Origin: an uncultured Eubacteriales bacterium
GTDB taxonomy: Bacteria; Bacillota; Clostridia; Christensenellales; CAG-138
Length of the DNA: 54,960 nucleotides
Direction: 5' to 3'
Assembly (NCBI GenBank): GCA_902765005.1
Contig: CACWYB010000013.1
Location: forward strand, 1-54,960
Positions 1 to 9,129 of this stretch are shown here, piece by piece. The position numbers and the translations under genes were made by a program. The notes below the pieces were generated by a model that saw nothing but the letters and a program-made list of their open reading frames with translations, made no database searches and was not told the origin of the DNA. Numbering within the stretch: the first letter of the stretch is position 1; every line of letters starts with the position of its first letter.

Positions 1-69
1 TATATGCCGCAAGGAGAGTTGGGGAAACCCGGAACCCCTGTTCCGGATCTCTTCCCTTCTTGCAGGTAT

Positions 70-98
70 GTTATACCACTATTATTAGCACTCGTCAA
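70..98 (-). promoter_or_regulatory. Sigma-A promoter for a heat-shock gene left of the window
   Basis: Read on the minus strand there is a -35 TTGACG (93-98) and a -10 TATAAC (70-75) separated by exactly 17 bases. The -35 lies inside the CIRCE inverted repeat, so the promoter would be blocked when HrcA is bound. The transcript runs out of the window to the left. Its first bases include a small hairpin (ggaac/gttcc, about 31-44), and no start codon with a ribosome site is visible before the edge. Confidence 0.75.
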
Positions 99-111
99 GA
101 GAGAGTGCTAA
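85..111. promoter_or_regulatory. CIRCE operator (HrcA binding site)
   Basis: The inverted repeat TTAGCACTC-N9-GAGTGCTAA is a perfect match to the CIRCE consensus. It is bound by the heat-shock repressor HrcA in Firmicutes and usually precedes groES-groEL or hrcA-grpE-dnaK. Here it overlaps the -35 of a promoter pointing left, so the controlled gene lies beyond the window edge. Confidence 0.93.
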
Positions 112-154
112 TTCTTTTGTGAGGAAATTGTGAACTGTCATTGCAGCTATTTTC

Positions 155-235
155 TCAATAGCGCACTCCCGCTATACGTACCAGGTTGGGGGCCGCCTTG
201 TCCGTGACGGTCATGGTGGTGCCGATGGTGCAGCC
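155..235 (-). pseudogene. Short 3' remnant of an unrecognised gene
   Basis: Between xylA and the CIRCE promoter the minus strand encodes about 26 residues with a protein-like composition (GCTIGTTMTV..., then TDKAAPNLVR) ending in TGA. There is no start codon or ribosome site, and upstream its frame runs into the end of xylA. I do not recognise the family. It is most likely the tail of a gene deleted when xylA was joined to this flank. Confidence 0.3.
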
Positions 236-255
236 CTTAATATGATGTCTCGTAG

Positions 256-1572
256 TTAGTTGAACATCACCTGGTTGACGATGCTCTCCAGATACTCCTG
301 CCGGCCGCTGCCTGGCAGCTCCGGCGCACCCAGCTTCTCAGCGTATGCTGCGAGCTCGGCAAGTGTTGTCTCGCCACTGCGAATCTTTGCTCCGATGCCG
401 GTGCGGTAGCTGGCATAACGATCCTCGACGAACTTGTCAAGCCTGCCGTCCTCAATCAGAGCGGCGGCCTTGATCAACCCGAGCGCGAAGGTATCCATGC
501 CGAGAATATAGGCGTGGAACATGTCCTCCATGGTGTAGCTGGGGCGACGGGTCTTGGAGTCGAAGTTGAAGCCGCCGGTCAGTCCGCCGGCCTTCAGCAC
601 CTCGTACATACACATGGTGGCGTCGTAGACGTTGAAGGGGAACTCGTCCGTGTCCCAACCGAGAAGCATATCCCCCTGGTTGGCGTCGATGGAGCCGAGC
701 ATCCCGTTGATGGCGGAAATGCGCAGATCGTGCTGGAAGGTGTGCCCGGCGAGCGTCGCGTGGTTGGCCTCGATGTTCAGCTTGAAATCCTTGTCCAATC
801 CATACTGGCGCAGGAATCCGATGGCGGTAGCGGCGTCAAAGTCGTACTGGTGCTTCATGGGCTCCTTCGGCTTGGGCTCGATGTAGAAGTCGCCCGTAAA
901 GCCGATGCTCCTGCCGTACTCTACAGCCAGATGCATAAGCTTTGCAATGTTTTCCTGCTCGAACTTTACGTCCGTGTTGAGGAGCGTCTCATACCCCTCG
1001 CGGCCGCCCCAGAACACGTAGCCCCGGCCGCCCAGCTTCACGGTGATGTCCAGGGCCTTCTTCACCTGGGCCGCGGCGAAGCAGAACACGTCCGCGCTGT
1101 TGGTGCTTCCGGCGCCGTTCATAAAGCGGGGATTAGAGAACATATTGGCTGTGCCCCAGAGACACTTGATGTCCGTACCCTGCATCTTTTCAAGGATATA
1201 GTCGCTGATTTCGTCGAGGCGCCGGTTTGTCTCCTTAATGTCGTCCGCTTCGGGGACAAGGTCAACATCGTGGAAGCAGAAATAGCGAATGCCCAGCTTC
1301 TGCATGAACTCGAAGCCCGCGTCCACCTTGGCTTTGGCGTGGGCCATGGTGCCCTTCTCTGCGCCGAAGGACTTGTCCGCCGTGTCCCGGCCGAACATAT
1401 CGGTGCCCGCCGCGCAGAGATTGTGCCACCAAGCCATGGCGAATGGGAGGTGCTTCTTCATGGGCTTGCCCATGACGATTTTGTCCGCGTCGTAGAACTT
1501 GAACGCCAGGGGATTCTTGCTGTTCGGTCCCTCATAGTGGATGGCGGGAATGGATGTAAAAAACTCTTTCAT
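256..1572 (-). CDS. xylA: Xylose isomerase
   Basis: The 438-residue protein has the usual XylA length and motifs. It converts D-xylose to D-xylulose in the cytoplasm. The catalytic His/Asp region FHDVDLVPE is at residues 100-108, then [10 protein letters not shown] (about 186-195) and the metal-binding [10 protein letters not shown] (229-238). The ATG at 1572 follows AAGGAG at a good distance. The gene starts 11 bases after the xylB stop and is the last gene of the leftward xylan/xylose operon. A short gene remnant and a CIRCE promoter follow it. The reading frame is intact. Confidence 0.97.
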   Translation of the reverse strand: MKEFFTSIPAIHYEGPNSKNPLAFKFYDADKIVMGKPMKKHLPFAMAWWHNLCAAGTDMFGRDTADKSFGAEKGTMAHAKAKVDAGFEFMQKLGIRYFCFHDVDLVPEADDIKETNRRLDEISDYILEKMQGTDIKCLWGTANMFSNPRFMNGAGSTNSADVFCFAAAQVKKALDITVKLGGRGYVFWGGREGYETLLNTDVKFEQENIAKLMHLAVEYGRSIGFTGDFYIEPKPKEPMKHQYDFDAATAIGFLRQYGLDKDFKLNIEANHATLAGHTFQHDLRISAINGMLGSIDANQGDMLLGWDTDEFPFNVYDATMCMYEVLKAGGLTGGFNFDSKTRRPSYTMEDMFHAYILGMDTFALGLIKAAALIEDGRLDKFVEDRYASYRTGIGAKIRSGETTLAELAAYAEKLGAPELPGSGRQEYLESIVNQVMFN

Positions 1573-1583
1573 ATGCTTCTCCT

Positions 1584-3068
1584 TTATTTGATCTCCGGGA
1601 ACAGGCCCTTCATGGCCGGATATATCTTCTGAAACCTGCGATACTGAGCTTCGTAGCGGGCGGCGATCATGGGATCAGGCAAAACCGTTTCCCGCACATG
1701 GCACAGGGCGTCCGCGCAGGTTTGGACGCTTTCATACGCCCTGGTGCCCACCATAGCCAGCATAGCCGCGCCGTAGCCGGGGCCCTGCTCGGTTTGGGGG
1801 ATGTCCAGGGGGAGGTTCAGCACGTTCGTCAGGATCTTTCGCCACAGGGGGCTCCTGGCGCCGCCGCCGCAAAGCTTGGACCGGTCGATGGAAAGGCCCA
1901 GGGAACGGGCCACCTCCAGGCTGTCCCTGAGAGCGAAGGCCACGCCCTCCAGCACGGATTGTACCATATCGGCCCGGGTCGTGTCCAGGGACAAACCCAC
2001 GAAGGTCCCTCGGGCGTCCACGTCGTTGATGGGGCTCCGTTCGCCCATGAGGTAAGGCAGGAAGAAGACCCGGTTGTTCCCCAGCTTGTCCTCGGTGATA
2101 CCCGCCTGCTCGGCAGCGTAGTCCGAGGTGTTCAGGATGTCCTCGCAGAACCACTTGTTGCAGCTGGCGGCGGAGAGCATGCAGCCCATCAGATGATAGT
2201 TCCCATCCGCGTGAGCGAAGGCGTGGAGGGCGTTGCCCGGATCGACGCCGAACCTGTCAGAAGAGATGAAAATCGTTCCGCTGGTACCGAGAGAGATGTT
2301 GCAGGCACCACCTCCCACCGTACCGGTTCCTACGGCTGCGGCAGCGTTGTCGCCTGCGCCGGCGATGACCTTTACATCTGTACTCAGCCCCAGCGCTGCT
2401 GAGATCTCCGGGCGCAGCGTGCCGATGACCTCGTAACTCTCAAAGAGCTGCGGCATCTGCGATTCCGATACGCCGCAGACGTCCAGCATCTCCTTTGACC
2501 AGCGCTTGTGTTCCACGTCCAGCAGAAGCATACCGGAGGCGTCGGAAAAGTCGCAGCTATGGACGCCCGTCAGCTGATAGTTGATGTAATCCTTGGGGAG
2601 CATGATTTTTGCGATGCGCGCGAAGTTTTCCGGCTCGTGTTTTTGCATCCAGAGAAGTTTCGGCGCGGTGAAACCCGCAAAGGCAATGTTGCCGGTGTTT
2701 GCCGATAGCTTCTCCTTGCCGATCTTGGTGTTGAGCCATGCCGTCTCTTCCGCGGTTCTGCCGTCGTTCCAGAGGATGGCGGGGCGGATGACCTGATCGT
2801 TCCTGTCCAGGGCCACCAGGCCGTGCATCTGGCCGCCTGCGCCGATGCCCTTGACCTCCGTTGCGTCGAAGCCGGTCAACAGCTCCGGCACGCCGGTGAG
2901 AACGGCCTGCCACCAATCCTCGGGACGCTGCTCGCTCCAACCGGGCTGGGGAAAGGATAGGGGATATTCTTTGGTGACGGCGTTGAGAATCTCGCCGCGT
3001 TCGTCCACCAGCAGCAGCTTCATAGCGCTGGTGCCGAGATCAATTCCGATAAAAGTCCTTCGATTCAT
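1584..3068 (-). CDS. xylB: Xylulokinase (FGGY family)
   Basis: A kinase of about 494 residues that phosphorylates D-xylulose to xylulose 5-phosphate. The N-terminal ATPase motif [13 protein letters not shown], the sugar-binding [10 protein letters not shown] near residue 77 and the second-domain [14 protein letters not shown] are all visible, and the length is normal. I chose the ATG at 3068 over an upstream in-frame ATG at 3110. It is preceded by GGAG and overlaps the GH1 stop codon as ATGA (3065-3068), implying translational coupling. The next gene downstream is xylA, so the pair completes xylose entry into the pentose phosphate pathway. Confidence 0.95.
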   Translation of the reverse strand: MNRRTFIGIDLGTSAMKLLLVDERGEILNAVTKEYPLSFPQPGWSEQRPEDWWQAVLTGVPELLTGFDATEVKGIGAGGQMHGLVALDRNDQVIRPAILWNDGRTAEETAWLNTKIGKEKLSANTGNIAFAGFTAPKLLWMQKHEPENFARIAKIMLPKDYINYQLTGVHSCDFSDASGMLLLDVEHKRWSKEMLDVCGVSESQMPQLFESYEVIGTLRPEISAALGLSTDVKVIAGAGDNAAAAVGTGTVGGGACNISLGTSGTIFISSDRFGVDPGNALHAFAHADGNYHLMGCMLSAASCNKWFCEDILNTSDYAAEQAGITEDKLGNNRVFFLPYLMGERSPINDVDARGTFVGLSLDTTRADMVQSVLEGVAFALRDSLEVARSLGLSIDRSKLCGGGARSPLWRKILTNVLNLPLDIPQTEQGPGYGAAMLAMVGTRAYESVQTCADALCHVRETVLPDPMIAARYEAQYRRFQKIYPAMKGLFPEIK

Positions 3069-4381
3069 AAGCACGCTCCGTTCGTTTCGATTATCTTTTT
3101 GTATTCCCATGCGGAATCCTTAAGGATCCGCTTCTGCGTGGCGTAGTCCACATAGATGAGTCCGAAGCGGGGATCAAAGCCCTCCGCCCACTCGAAGTTG
3201 TCCATGACGGACCAGTGCTGATAGCCGAGGACGGGGACGCCCTCGTCGATCGCCCGCTTGAGCTCTTTGAGGTAGCGATAGAGGAAGTCCGTGCGCTTGG
3301 GATCATGCACCTTGCCGTCCAGGCTGATCATGTCGTGAGCGGCAAGACCGTTTTCTGTGATCATGATCGGCAGATGATAGCGCTCGTAGATAAAGCGCAC
3401 ATTCCAATACATCACACGTTCGTCGATGACCCAGCCGAGGCAGTTCCTCGGGGTCCCGGGCAAAGGCGTTTGTGTATTGCCCCAATCGCCGTAATTGAGC
3501 GGAGTATAGATATTCAGACCGATAAAGTCCAGCGGCTGGCAGATCGCCGCCATATCCTTCTCGTGGGTGGCGTAGATACCGTAAGCTCTTACAGGCTTTC
3601 CCAGAAGCATCGGGTCCATCCACCAGCGGTTGGCCATGAGGCCGTTGCCGGTCTCCACGGTCTTTTTTCGGGCATCCTCGATTTCATCCGGCGTTTCATG
3701 TGCCGGAACCCACGCGCCGCTTGAAAACGCTACGCCCACCCTGGGCGGCTTTTTTGCGTATTTTCGGATGGTCCTGACCGCTTCCGCGTGCGCGAGCATG
3801 CAGTTGCGGGTGAGCTTTGAAAGAGCCAGATAATTCCGTTTGAAGGGCGCATGGACGCCCTGCAGATAGCCGTTCATGATAAAGCACCCCGGCTCGTTCA
3901 TGGTCATCCACCAGGTAACTCGGTCGGAAAGCGCATCAACGACAGCTTTCGTATAGTCCCGGAAAAGCGGCACGATGTGTTCACTGCGCCATCCGCCTTT
4001 TTTATAGACCCATAGGGGCAGATCCCAGTGATAGATCGTGACAAGCGGTTCGATGCCCGCTTCCAGCAGCGCATCCACAAGGTCGGAGTAGAATTTGAGC
4101 CCATCGGGGTTTACCTTACCCTCCTCCGGGATCACGCGGGACCAGCTGACGGAAAAGCGGTAGCTTTTCAGCCCGATCTCGCGCATCAGCGCCACGTCCT
4201 CCCGCCAGCGGTGGTAGTGATTGCAGGCCGTGTGACAGTTTTCTCCGCGCTTTACCTGTTTTTTCGTGGCGACGTCCCAGATGCTGGGCGTTCTGCCGCC
4301 CTCGTTCCAGCCGCCCTCGATCTGTGCTGAAGCTGCAGCGGCGCCCCATATAAAGCCGTTCGGAAATGTTGTGTCGCTCAT
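3065..4381 (-). CDS. GH1 beta-glycosidase
   Basis: A 438-residue family 1 glycoside hydrolase starting MSDTTFPNGF. The acid/base glutamate is E163 in TMNEPG and the nucleophile is E343 in ITENGLA; FIWGAAAASAQIEGG at the N-terminus and WSVMDNFEWAEGF near the C-terminus are family signatures. There is no signal peptide, so it should act in the cytoplasm on imported disaccharides such as beta-glucosides or xylobiose; substrate specificity is not readable here. The true ATG (4381) overlaps the esterase stop as ATGA. A longer open frame reaching 5080 is an artefact of a frameshift in that upstream gene. Confidence 0.93.
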   Translation of the reverse strand: MSDTTFPNGFIWGAAAASAQIEGGWNEGGRTPSIWDVATKKQVKRGENCHTACNHYHRWREDVALMREIGLKSYRFSVSWSRVIPEEGKVNPDGLKFYSDLVDALLEAGIEPLVTIYHWDLPLWVYKKGGWRSEHIVPLFRDYTKAVVDALSDRVTWWMTMNEPGCFIMNGYLQGVHAPFKRNYLALSKLTRNCMLAHAEAVRTIRKYAKKPPRVGVAFSSGAWVPAHETPDEIEDARKKTVETGNGLMANRWWMDPMLLGKPVRAYGIYATHEKDMAAICQPLDFIGLNIYTPLNYGDWGNTQTPLPGTPRNCLGWVIDERVMYWNVRFIYERYHLPIMITENGLAAHDMISLDGKVHDPKRTDFLYRYLKELKRAIDEGVPVLGYQHWSVMDNFEWAEGFDPRFGLIYVDYATQKRILKDSAWEYKKIIETNGACL

Positions 4382-5080
4382 TCCTGTTTCTCCTTTTTGA
4401 TCCATGTCGCCGCCGTCTGGGCGATGACCTCTGCACCCTCCCCGTTCGGATGCACGCCGTTCAGGTTTTCCCTCAAATGCCGCATACAGGTCGATGGAGG
4501 GAATTCCTTCCGTTTCTGCCCCTGCGAGCACCGCCGGTCGGATCTCTGTCTCAATCACCTTTGCATCGATGTCGAACGGCACCGGGTTTCCCCATGCGGG
4601 CGGCGGCGTCATCACAATCACGCGCGGCTTGCTCGGCAATGCGCGATAGACGTTCCAAAACCGCTTCAGATCCTCGGTATATGCCGCTGAGTCTTTCCAA
4701 TTATACGGCTTGCTGTCGTTGGTTCCGAGCATCAGAAGGACCAGATCGGGCGCAAAGTCGAGACTTTCCCGATATGCAGCGGTCTTTTCAAAGGAGCAGT
4801 CCCCCGCAGACGATGCCGTCGCGCCGCACACGCCGAAATTCTGCACGCAATATTTGTCCCCGAGCATGCGTCCGAGCTGTTTGGGATACTGCATCTTTGC
4901 CCAGTTCTGCACGCCGTATCCGTAGGTGATGCTGTCGCCGACGCATGCAACGCGGATCTGTCCCGCACGCGGGCGCTTGTTCCAGCGAAAGATCGCCATG
5001 GTTCCGCGCTGCATCGTGATCCAAAATGCAATCGCCGCAAGCAGCAGCAACGCTGCAAATACCGAAAGGATCCAAATCAT
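4378..5080 (-). pseudogene. GDSL/SGNH esterase with a frameshift near 4474
   Basis: The N-terminus has a membrane segment (residues 2-20), then the SGNH blocks: nucleophile GDSITYGYG and GTNDSKPYNW. The expected last block with the catalytic histidine (NGVHPNGEGAEVIA) is present, but in another frame. Removing one base around 4474-4477 joins AAF to RENLNGVHPNGEG and gives a stop at 4378 that overlaps the GH1 start as ATGA. In the given frame the esterase instead runs on into GH1. Either a real frameshift mutation or a sequencing error explains this. The block V Asp is Asn (NGVHP instead of DGVHP). The likely role is deacetylation of xylan side chains. Confidence 0.8.
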
Positions 5081-5083
5081 TTG

Positions 5084-6508
5084 CTATTCCTCCAACGTGA
5101 ACGACCGGATATCCGCTTTGCCGGACAGAACCTCAATCGTCAGCGGTTCCCGTTCTCCGCCGGGCAGCGGAGCCGTCCCGTTCGCATCGAGCGGAACGCC
5201 GTTGACTCCAAGAACCGCGTCCCCGCAGTATTGTACCACAATGCGCTTTGTTTTGCGAAGATCAAAATACTTGTAAACCGCCTTTGTCCCTGCCGTGAGG
5301 TCGGCAAGGAGCATGACGCCGTCCCATTCCGTAATTCGCGGCAGAGTCTGCTGTCTGCCTATGCCAAGCTTGATCGGCTTTGGCGTGATGAGGTTGCAGC
5401 AAAGCGCCGCGGGATAGTCGCCGATGCCGGGAAGCGGCGCGCAATTCAACCCTTGCGTCGTGACCTCGACCTGGCGGATGGTTCCGTCCGGCGCAAGCTC
5501 GACGGGTTCCGCGCAGGCCTGGCGGGAAAAGTCGGTGTTGTTGGTGCAGCGATGGTAAAACACATAGTATTTACCGGCGATGTTTTCAATGCCGCCGTGA
5601 ATCGTCCCGGCATTGTTCTTTGGCTTCGCGTTGCCGTGATATCCCAGATCGCTGTTGGAAATTACCACACCGCGATAGGCAAAATCGCGATCGGGGTACT
5701 TCGAAGTGGCATAGCACAGCTCGTTATTCTGTCCGGATGACCAAACGAGGTAGTACAGCGCTCCGAACTTGCGGATGCTCGCCGCCTCGTAAAAGGCATG
5801 GTGATACAGCGCGCTGTTTTTGTCTGCCGTGGTCTTGCTGTCCAGAACCGCTTTCGGCTCTGATTTCACCGTCAGCATGTCGTTCTCCAACTCCACCACC
5901 GCGCAGGAAAGGATGCTGGGCTGCGTCGCCTTGATTTCGCTGATGGGACGCTGAAACAGCTTATGCTGCACAAAGTTCAGAAGCGGTGAAAACAGCTTCG
6001 AGCGAAAATCCCTTCCCAGTCCCCAACCGTAGTAAAGCCAAATGCGTCCGTTATCGTTCAAAACAGCGGGATCATTGGTCAGATATTTCAAAACAGGACT
6101 TCCGTCCGGATAGCGGATATCGCCGTAGTAATCAAAAGGCCCCTCCGGTCTGTCGGAGACTGCCACGCTCAGCGGTCCGAAGGGCTTGGTGTTCGGTCCT
6201 GCGGCAAAGTAATAGAGATAGTATCGTCCGTCATTTCCGCGAACGCAGTCCGGCGCATAGAAATCGACCGGTTTTCCATCCTTCGAGCGCGGATCCTGCT
6301 CCTTTCGGTAGGTCACGCCGTGGCACGTCCAATCGGAAAGATCGTCTGCCGGCGCAGACCATACCGTGTAGTCCTTCACACAGAACCGCGTCGCATTGGC
6401 AGCGTCGTGGCTCCCGTAGAGATAGACCCGGTCGCCGAAAACATGCGGCTCACCGTCCGGGACGTATTCGTTCAAGGGGAAAATGGGGTTCAGGATTTGC
6501 TTTTTCAT
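5084..6508 (-). CDS. GH43 family glycosidase (beta-xylosidase / arabinofuranosidase type)
   Basis: A 474-residue protein with an N-terminal five-bladed propeller: DGEPHVFGDRVYLYGSHD carries the general base Asp, APDCV and DGRYYLYYF follow, and AFYEAASIRKFG fits the catalytic acid Glu. A C-terminal beta-sandwich extends from about residue 370. No signal peptide is present. It would release arabinose or xylose from arabino-xylooligosaccharides in the cytoplasm. It begins 1 base after the GH39 stop and ends 3 bases before the esterase start, so it is an interior gene of the operon. Specificity within GH43 cannot be settled by eye. Confidence 0.87.
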   Translation of the reverse strand: MKKQILNPIFPLNEYVPDGEPHVFGDRVYLYGSHDAANATRFCVKDYTVWSAPADDLSDWTCHGVTYRKEQDPRSKDGKPVDFYAPDCVRGNDGRYYLYYFAAGPNTKPFGPLSVAVSDRPEGPFDYYGDIRYPDGSPVLKYLTNDPAVLNDNGRIWLYYGWGLGRDFRSKLFSPLLNFVQHKLFQRPISEIKATQPSILSCAVVELENDMLTVKSEPKAVLDSKTTADKNSALYHHAFYEAASIRKFGALYYLVWSSGQNNELCYATSKYPDRDFAYRGVVISNSDLGYHGNAKPKNNAGTIHGGIENIAGKYYVFYHRCTNNTDFSRQACAEPVELAPDGTIRQVEVTTQGLNCAPLPGIGDYPAALCCNLITPKPIKLGIGRQQTLPRITEWDGVMLLADLTAGTKAVYKYFDLRKTKRIVVQYCGDAVLGVNGVPLDANGTAPLPGGEREPLTIEVLSGKADIRSFTLEE

Positions 6509-6509
6509 G

Positions 6510-8051
6510 CTATGCTCTCACCGTAACAAGCCAAACATCATTTGTCGATAGAGAAACATCCAGGCAGGTTTTTCCGTTTGCAGTCGAAAACGGCAGCGAT
6601 TCCTCCGTGAGCCGCGTTTTTTCGGTGATCTCCCGTGCCTGTGCCCTCGTGAGATTGTCCGGCGAACCCATCTCACACCAAATGCGCTTGGGATTGCAAT
6701 GCTCGTCGTCGATGCGCTGCACAGTTACGGAACGCGCCTCAAAATCCAGCGACAGCAACAGGTCATACCGCTTGTTCTCGTAATAGTCGCCGCTCTGCGG
6801 AGTCAGAAGAATCTGCACGTTCTGTCCGTCCGTAAAAGCGCCCATGTCCACCTCGCCGGTTTGCGGCAGCAAAAGCCGCTGCGGATAGAGCTTGGAGAGT
6901 ATCTTGAAGCCCCAGAAGTTGGGTTTGGGGATGCCGTCATTGGAGACGATGCCGAAGGAGCCCACGAAGGGCTTGGGCAGCATGAACTGCTCCTCAAAGA
7001 GGTCGGAGCAGCACCAGAACATATATGCAGCCAGGCTGCCGTCCAGATCAAGGCAGGATTTGACCGCAAAGGCTGCGGAGTATTTTTCGTCGTGGACCGG
7101 CGAGCCAAACACCGCCATGGAATTCCACTCGGTAATAAACAGCGGCTTATCCTTACACTGCGCCTTGGCCGCTTTGTCCATGCTGGCCAGCGTTCCCTTG
7201 TCCCAGCGTTTGGCGTCTTCCGGCAGGAAGAACATATCCGTCATGGCGTCGCTGAGGTCCGTGTGGTTCTTTACGGCGCTCATTGCCGATGAGAACATAT
7301 GCTTTACGTTTGCGAGATTGATGAAATTGCCGAAGGCGTCGCCGGGGTAATGGTGGGTTGAGACAAAATCACAGGGAACCTTGTTTGTTTCGCAGAACGT
7401 CAGAAACTCCGGGATCCACTTGCAGGCGCTGGTGGAGGGGCCGCCGACGCGGAGCTTCGCGTCCACGCTCTTGATAGCCCTTGCCGTTGCCTCGTAGAGC
7501 TTAAAATAGTCCTTCTGCGTTCCGGCGAAGAAGCAGCCAAGATCCGGCTCGTTCCAGACCTCGAAATACCAGCCTTCCACCTCCTCGGCGCCGTAACGGT
7601 CAAGGAGAAACCGGATAAAGCGGCGGATATAGTTGCTCCAGTCGTCAAGGGACTTCGGCATGGTGATGTTGGGGTCATAGGCAAGCCCCAGCTTTTTGCC
7701 GCTCGCAAGAGCTGAGGGCATGAAGGAGAGCTCCACGAAGGGCTTCACGCCGCAGTCCAGCAAATTGTCATAAATGTCGCCCACCTGCCGGAAGTTGATC
7801 TCGGAGATCTTGTTTTTCCCGGGCACAGAGGAAAACATGCGGCAGTCGCCCATCCGCTGATAGGTCAGCATATCGTCGTCGAACACACCGTGGCAACGGA
7901 GATATCGAATCCCCAGCTCGTCGTGAGCCAGCTTGATATGCCGCAGCATATCCGCCCGGTGCAGAAGATAGGCGTGGCAGTTGCCAAGCCCCATTTGCCA
8001 GGAAAAGTCGGTCTTCGCCCGCGGTGCATTGCGGTGAATGGAGATGTTCAT
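6510..8051 (-). CDS. GH39 beta-xylosidase
   Basis: A 513-residue protein with GH39 hallmarks: acid/base E168 in EVWNEPDLGCFF, nucleophile E308 in FITEWNSMA, and RYLRCHGVFDDDM near residue 50. It hydrolyses xylooligosaccharides from the non-reducing end and lacks a signal peptide. It starts at ATG 8051, 14 bases after the truncated GH3 stop. It is the first intact gene of the xylan operon; because the gene above it is cut, its original promoter appears to be lost. Confidence 0.92.
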   Translation of the reverse strand: MNISIHRNAPRAKTDFSWQMGLGNCHAYLLHRADMLRHIKLAHDELGIRYLRCHGVFDDDMLTYQRMGDCRMFSSVPGKNKISEINFRQVGDIYDNLLDCGVKPFVELSFMPSALASGKKLGLAYDPNITMPKSLDDWSNYIRRFIRFLLDRYGAEEVEGWYFEVWNEPDLGCFFAGTQKDYFKLYEATARAIKSVDAKLRVGGPSTSACKWIPEFLTFCETNKVPCDFVSTHHYPGDAFGNFINLANVKHMFSSAMSAVKNHTDLSDAMTDMFFLPEDAKRWDKGTLASMDKAAKAQCKDKPLFITEWNSMAVFGSPVHDEKYSAAFAVKSCLDLDGSLAAYMFWCCSDLFEEQFMLPKPFVGSFGIVSNDGIPKPNFWGFKILSKLYPQRLLLPQTGEVDMGAFTDGQNVQILLTPQSGDYYENKRYDLLLSLDFEARSVTVQRIDDEHCNPKRIWCEMGSPDNLTRAQAREITEKTRLTEESLPFSTANGKTCLDVSLSTNDVWLVTVRA

Positions 8052-8065
8052 AGTTTTGCCTCCAT

Positions 8066-8746
8066 TCAGAAGTCTTTACAGGTCTCACTCTTGAAAATGA
8101 GCTCCAGCACACGCCCGGCAGAACGGTCGAGTGCTGCTCTATCCAGCGTTCCGTTTTTCAGCCCGGCAAGCAGCGCCTTCCGCACGGCAGCACCTCCTGG
8201 CATAATGAGATCATTGCCTGCGTTGATCGCGGCCACGTGAGATGCGGGGTCGGTGGCGTTCCAGTCGCTCATAACAAGCCCGCCATAGCCCCACTCCTCC
8301 CGGAGCACTCCGGTCAGAAGCTCCATATCGTTGCAGACATATCGCCCGTTGACCCGATTATAGCTGGACATGACCGTCCAGGGCTTTCCTTCGGTCACAG
8401 CGATCTCAAAAGCGCGGAGGTAGATCTCACGCAGTGCCTTCTTGGAAACGTTCGCGGAGACGCCGGTCCGGTTGTCCTCCTGGTTGTTGCAGCAGAAATG
8501 CTTGACCGAGACGCCCACGCCGCCCTGAGACTGCACGCCGCGGGTAACGGCCGCAGCCATCTTGCCGGAAAGGATCGGGTCCTCGGAGTAATACTCAAAA
8601 TTTCTGCCGCACAGAGGGTTTCGATGAATGTTCATTCCCGGCGCCAGCCATACGGAGACGCCGATTTCAAGCATCTCTTTGCCGACAGCCTGCCCGACCT
8701 CCTCCAGAAGCGCGGTGTCCCAGCTCTGCGTCAGCACCGTTCGCAC
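8066..8746 (-). pseudogene. GH3 glycosidase fragment, 5' end lost
   Basis: About 226 residues of a GH3 catalytic domain remain. They include SVWLAPGMNIHRNPLCGRNFE in two parts, KHFCCNNQE, and the nucleophile Asp in LVMSDWNATD (about residue 161). The usual N-terminus is missing and no second sandwich domain follows, so either both ends are lost or this is the tail of a domain-swapped GH3. At about 8745 the GH3 reading frame stops abruptly and the plus strand changes to the end of another gene. The apparent ATG at 8746 has no convincing ribosome site and is probably a junction product. Confidence 0.85.
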
Positions 8747-8885
8747 CTATGAGACCGAGGAGAAGTTCACCGACGAGGTGCAGAGCGAAAACGGCGCGGG
8801 AAGATTCTACTTTGACGGCGAGCAAAACCTGATTTGGGAAACCGAAGGCGCGGACGAGGGCATTGCCTTTATGAAGGTGGGCTGA
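8746..8885 (+). pseudogene. 3' fragment of an unrecognised plus-strand gene
   Basis: The plus strand from the GH3 breakpoint encodes about 46 residues (RTYETEEKFTDEV..., then GRFYFDGEQNLIWETEG, ending FMKVG) and a stop. It is followed by a strong terminator. The beta-rich, acidic tail looks like a real C-terminus, but I cannot name the family. No start is present: the 5' part was removed by the deletion that also truncated the GH3 gene. Confidence 0.5.
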
Positions 8886-8912
8886 AATCGCACAAAAACA
8901 TACAAAACTGCT

Positions 8913-8955
8913 GCAAAGGCACCGACTGCTGCCGGTGCCTTTGCTAATCAACGTT
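8913..8955 (+). terminator. Intrinsic terminator
   Basis: A perfect 12-bp stem, GCAAAGGCACCG (8913-8924) pairing with 8933-8944 across an 8-base loop, lies 27 bases after the fragment stop. A T-run follows shortly (8951-8955). From here to 9046 the sequence is AT-rich with no gene. Confidence 0.8.
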
Positions 8956-9046
8956 TTTCGCCATCTCCCTTTTTACAATGTGCCAAGGTTCATCATTGTG
9001 CGATTCAGATTGCGCCTAAGCTGGTGCATTTTTTTCAAAAATATTA

Positions 9047-9075
9047 TTGACAAATAAACTTCTATATAGTATTAT
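9047..9075 (+). promoter_or_regulatory. Sigma-A promoter with a palindromic overlap
   Basis: TTGACA (9047-9052), a 17-base spacer and TATTAT (9070-9075) form a near-consensus promoter 55 bases before the flavin-reductase start. The spacer and -10 contain an imperfect inverted repeat, AATAAACT/AGTATTATT centred near 9063. This is a plausible operator for the MarR protein encoded downstream; that link is inference. Confidence 0.75.
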
Positions 9076-9129
9076 TCCTTACGGCACAAGACGAATTACA
9101 TTCAATGAAAGAACAGAAAGGAAATACCT

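Noticed and set aside
3065-5080. A natural esterase-GH1 fusion enzyme
   Set aside because: The correct esterase C-terminus, including the catalytic His, is present in another frame and its stop overlaps a well-placed GH1 start, so the fusion comes from a one-base frameshift.
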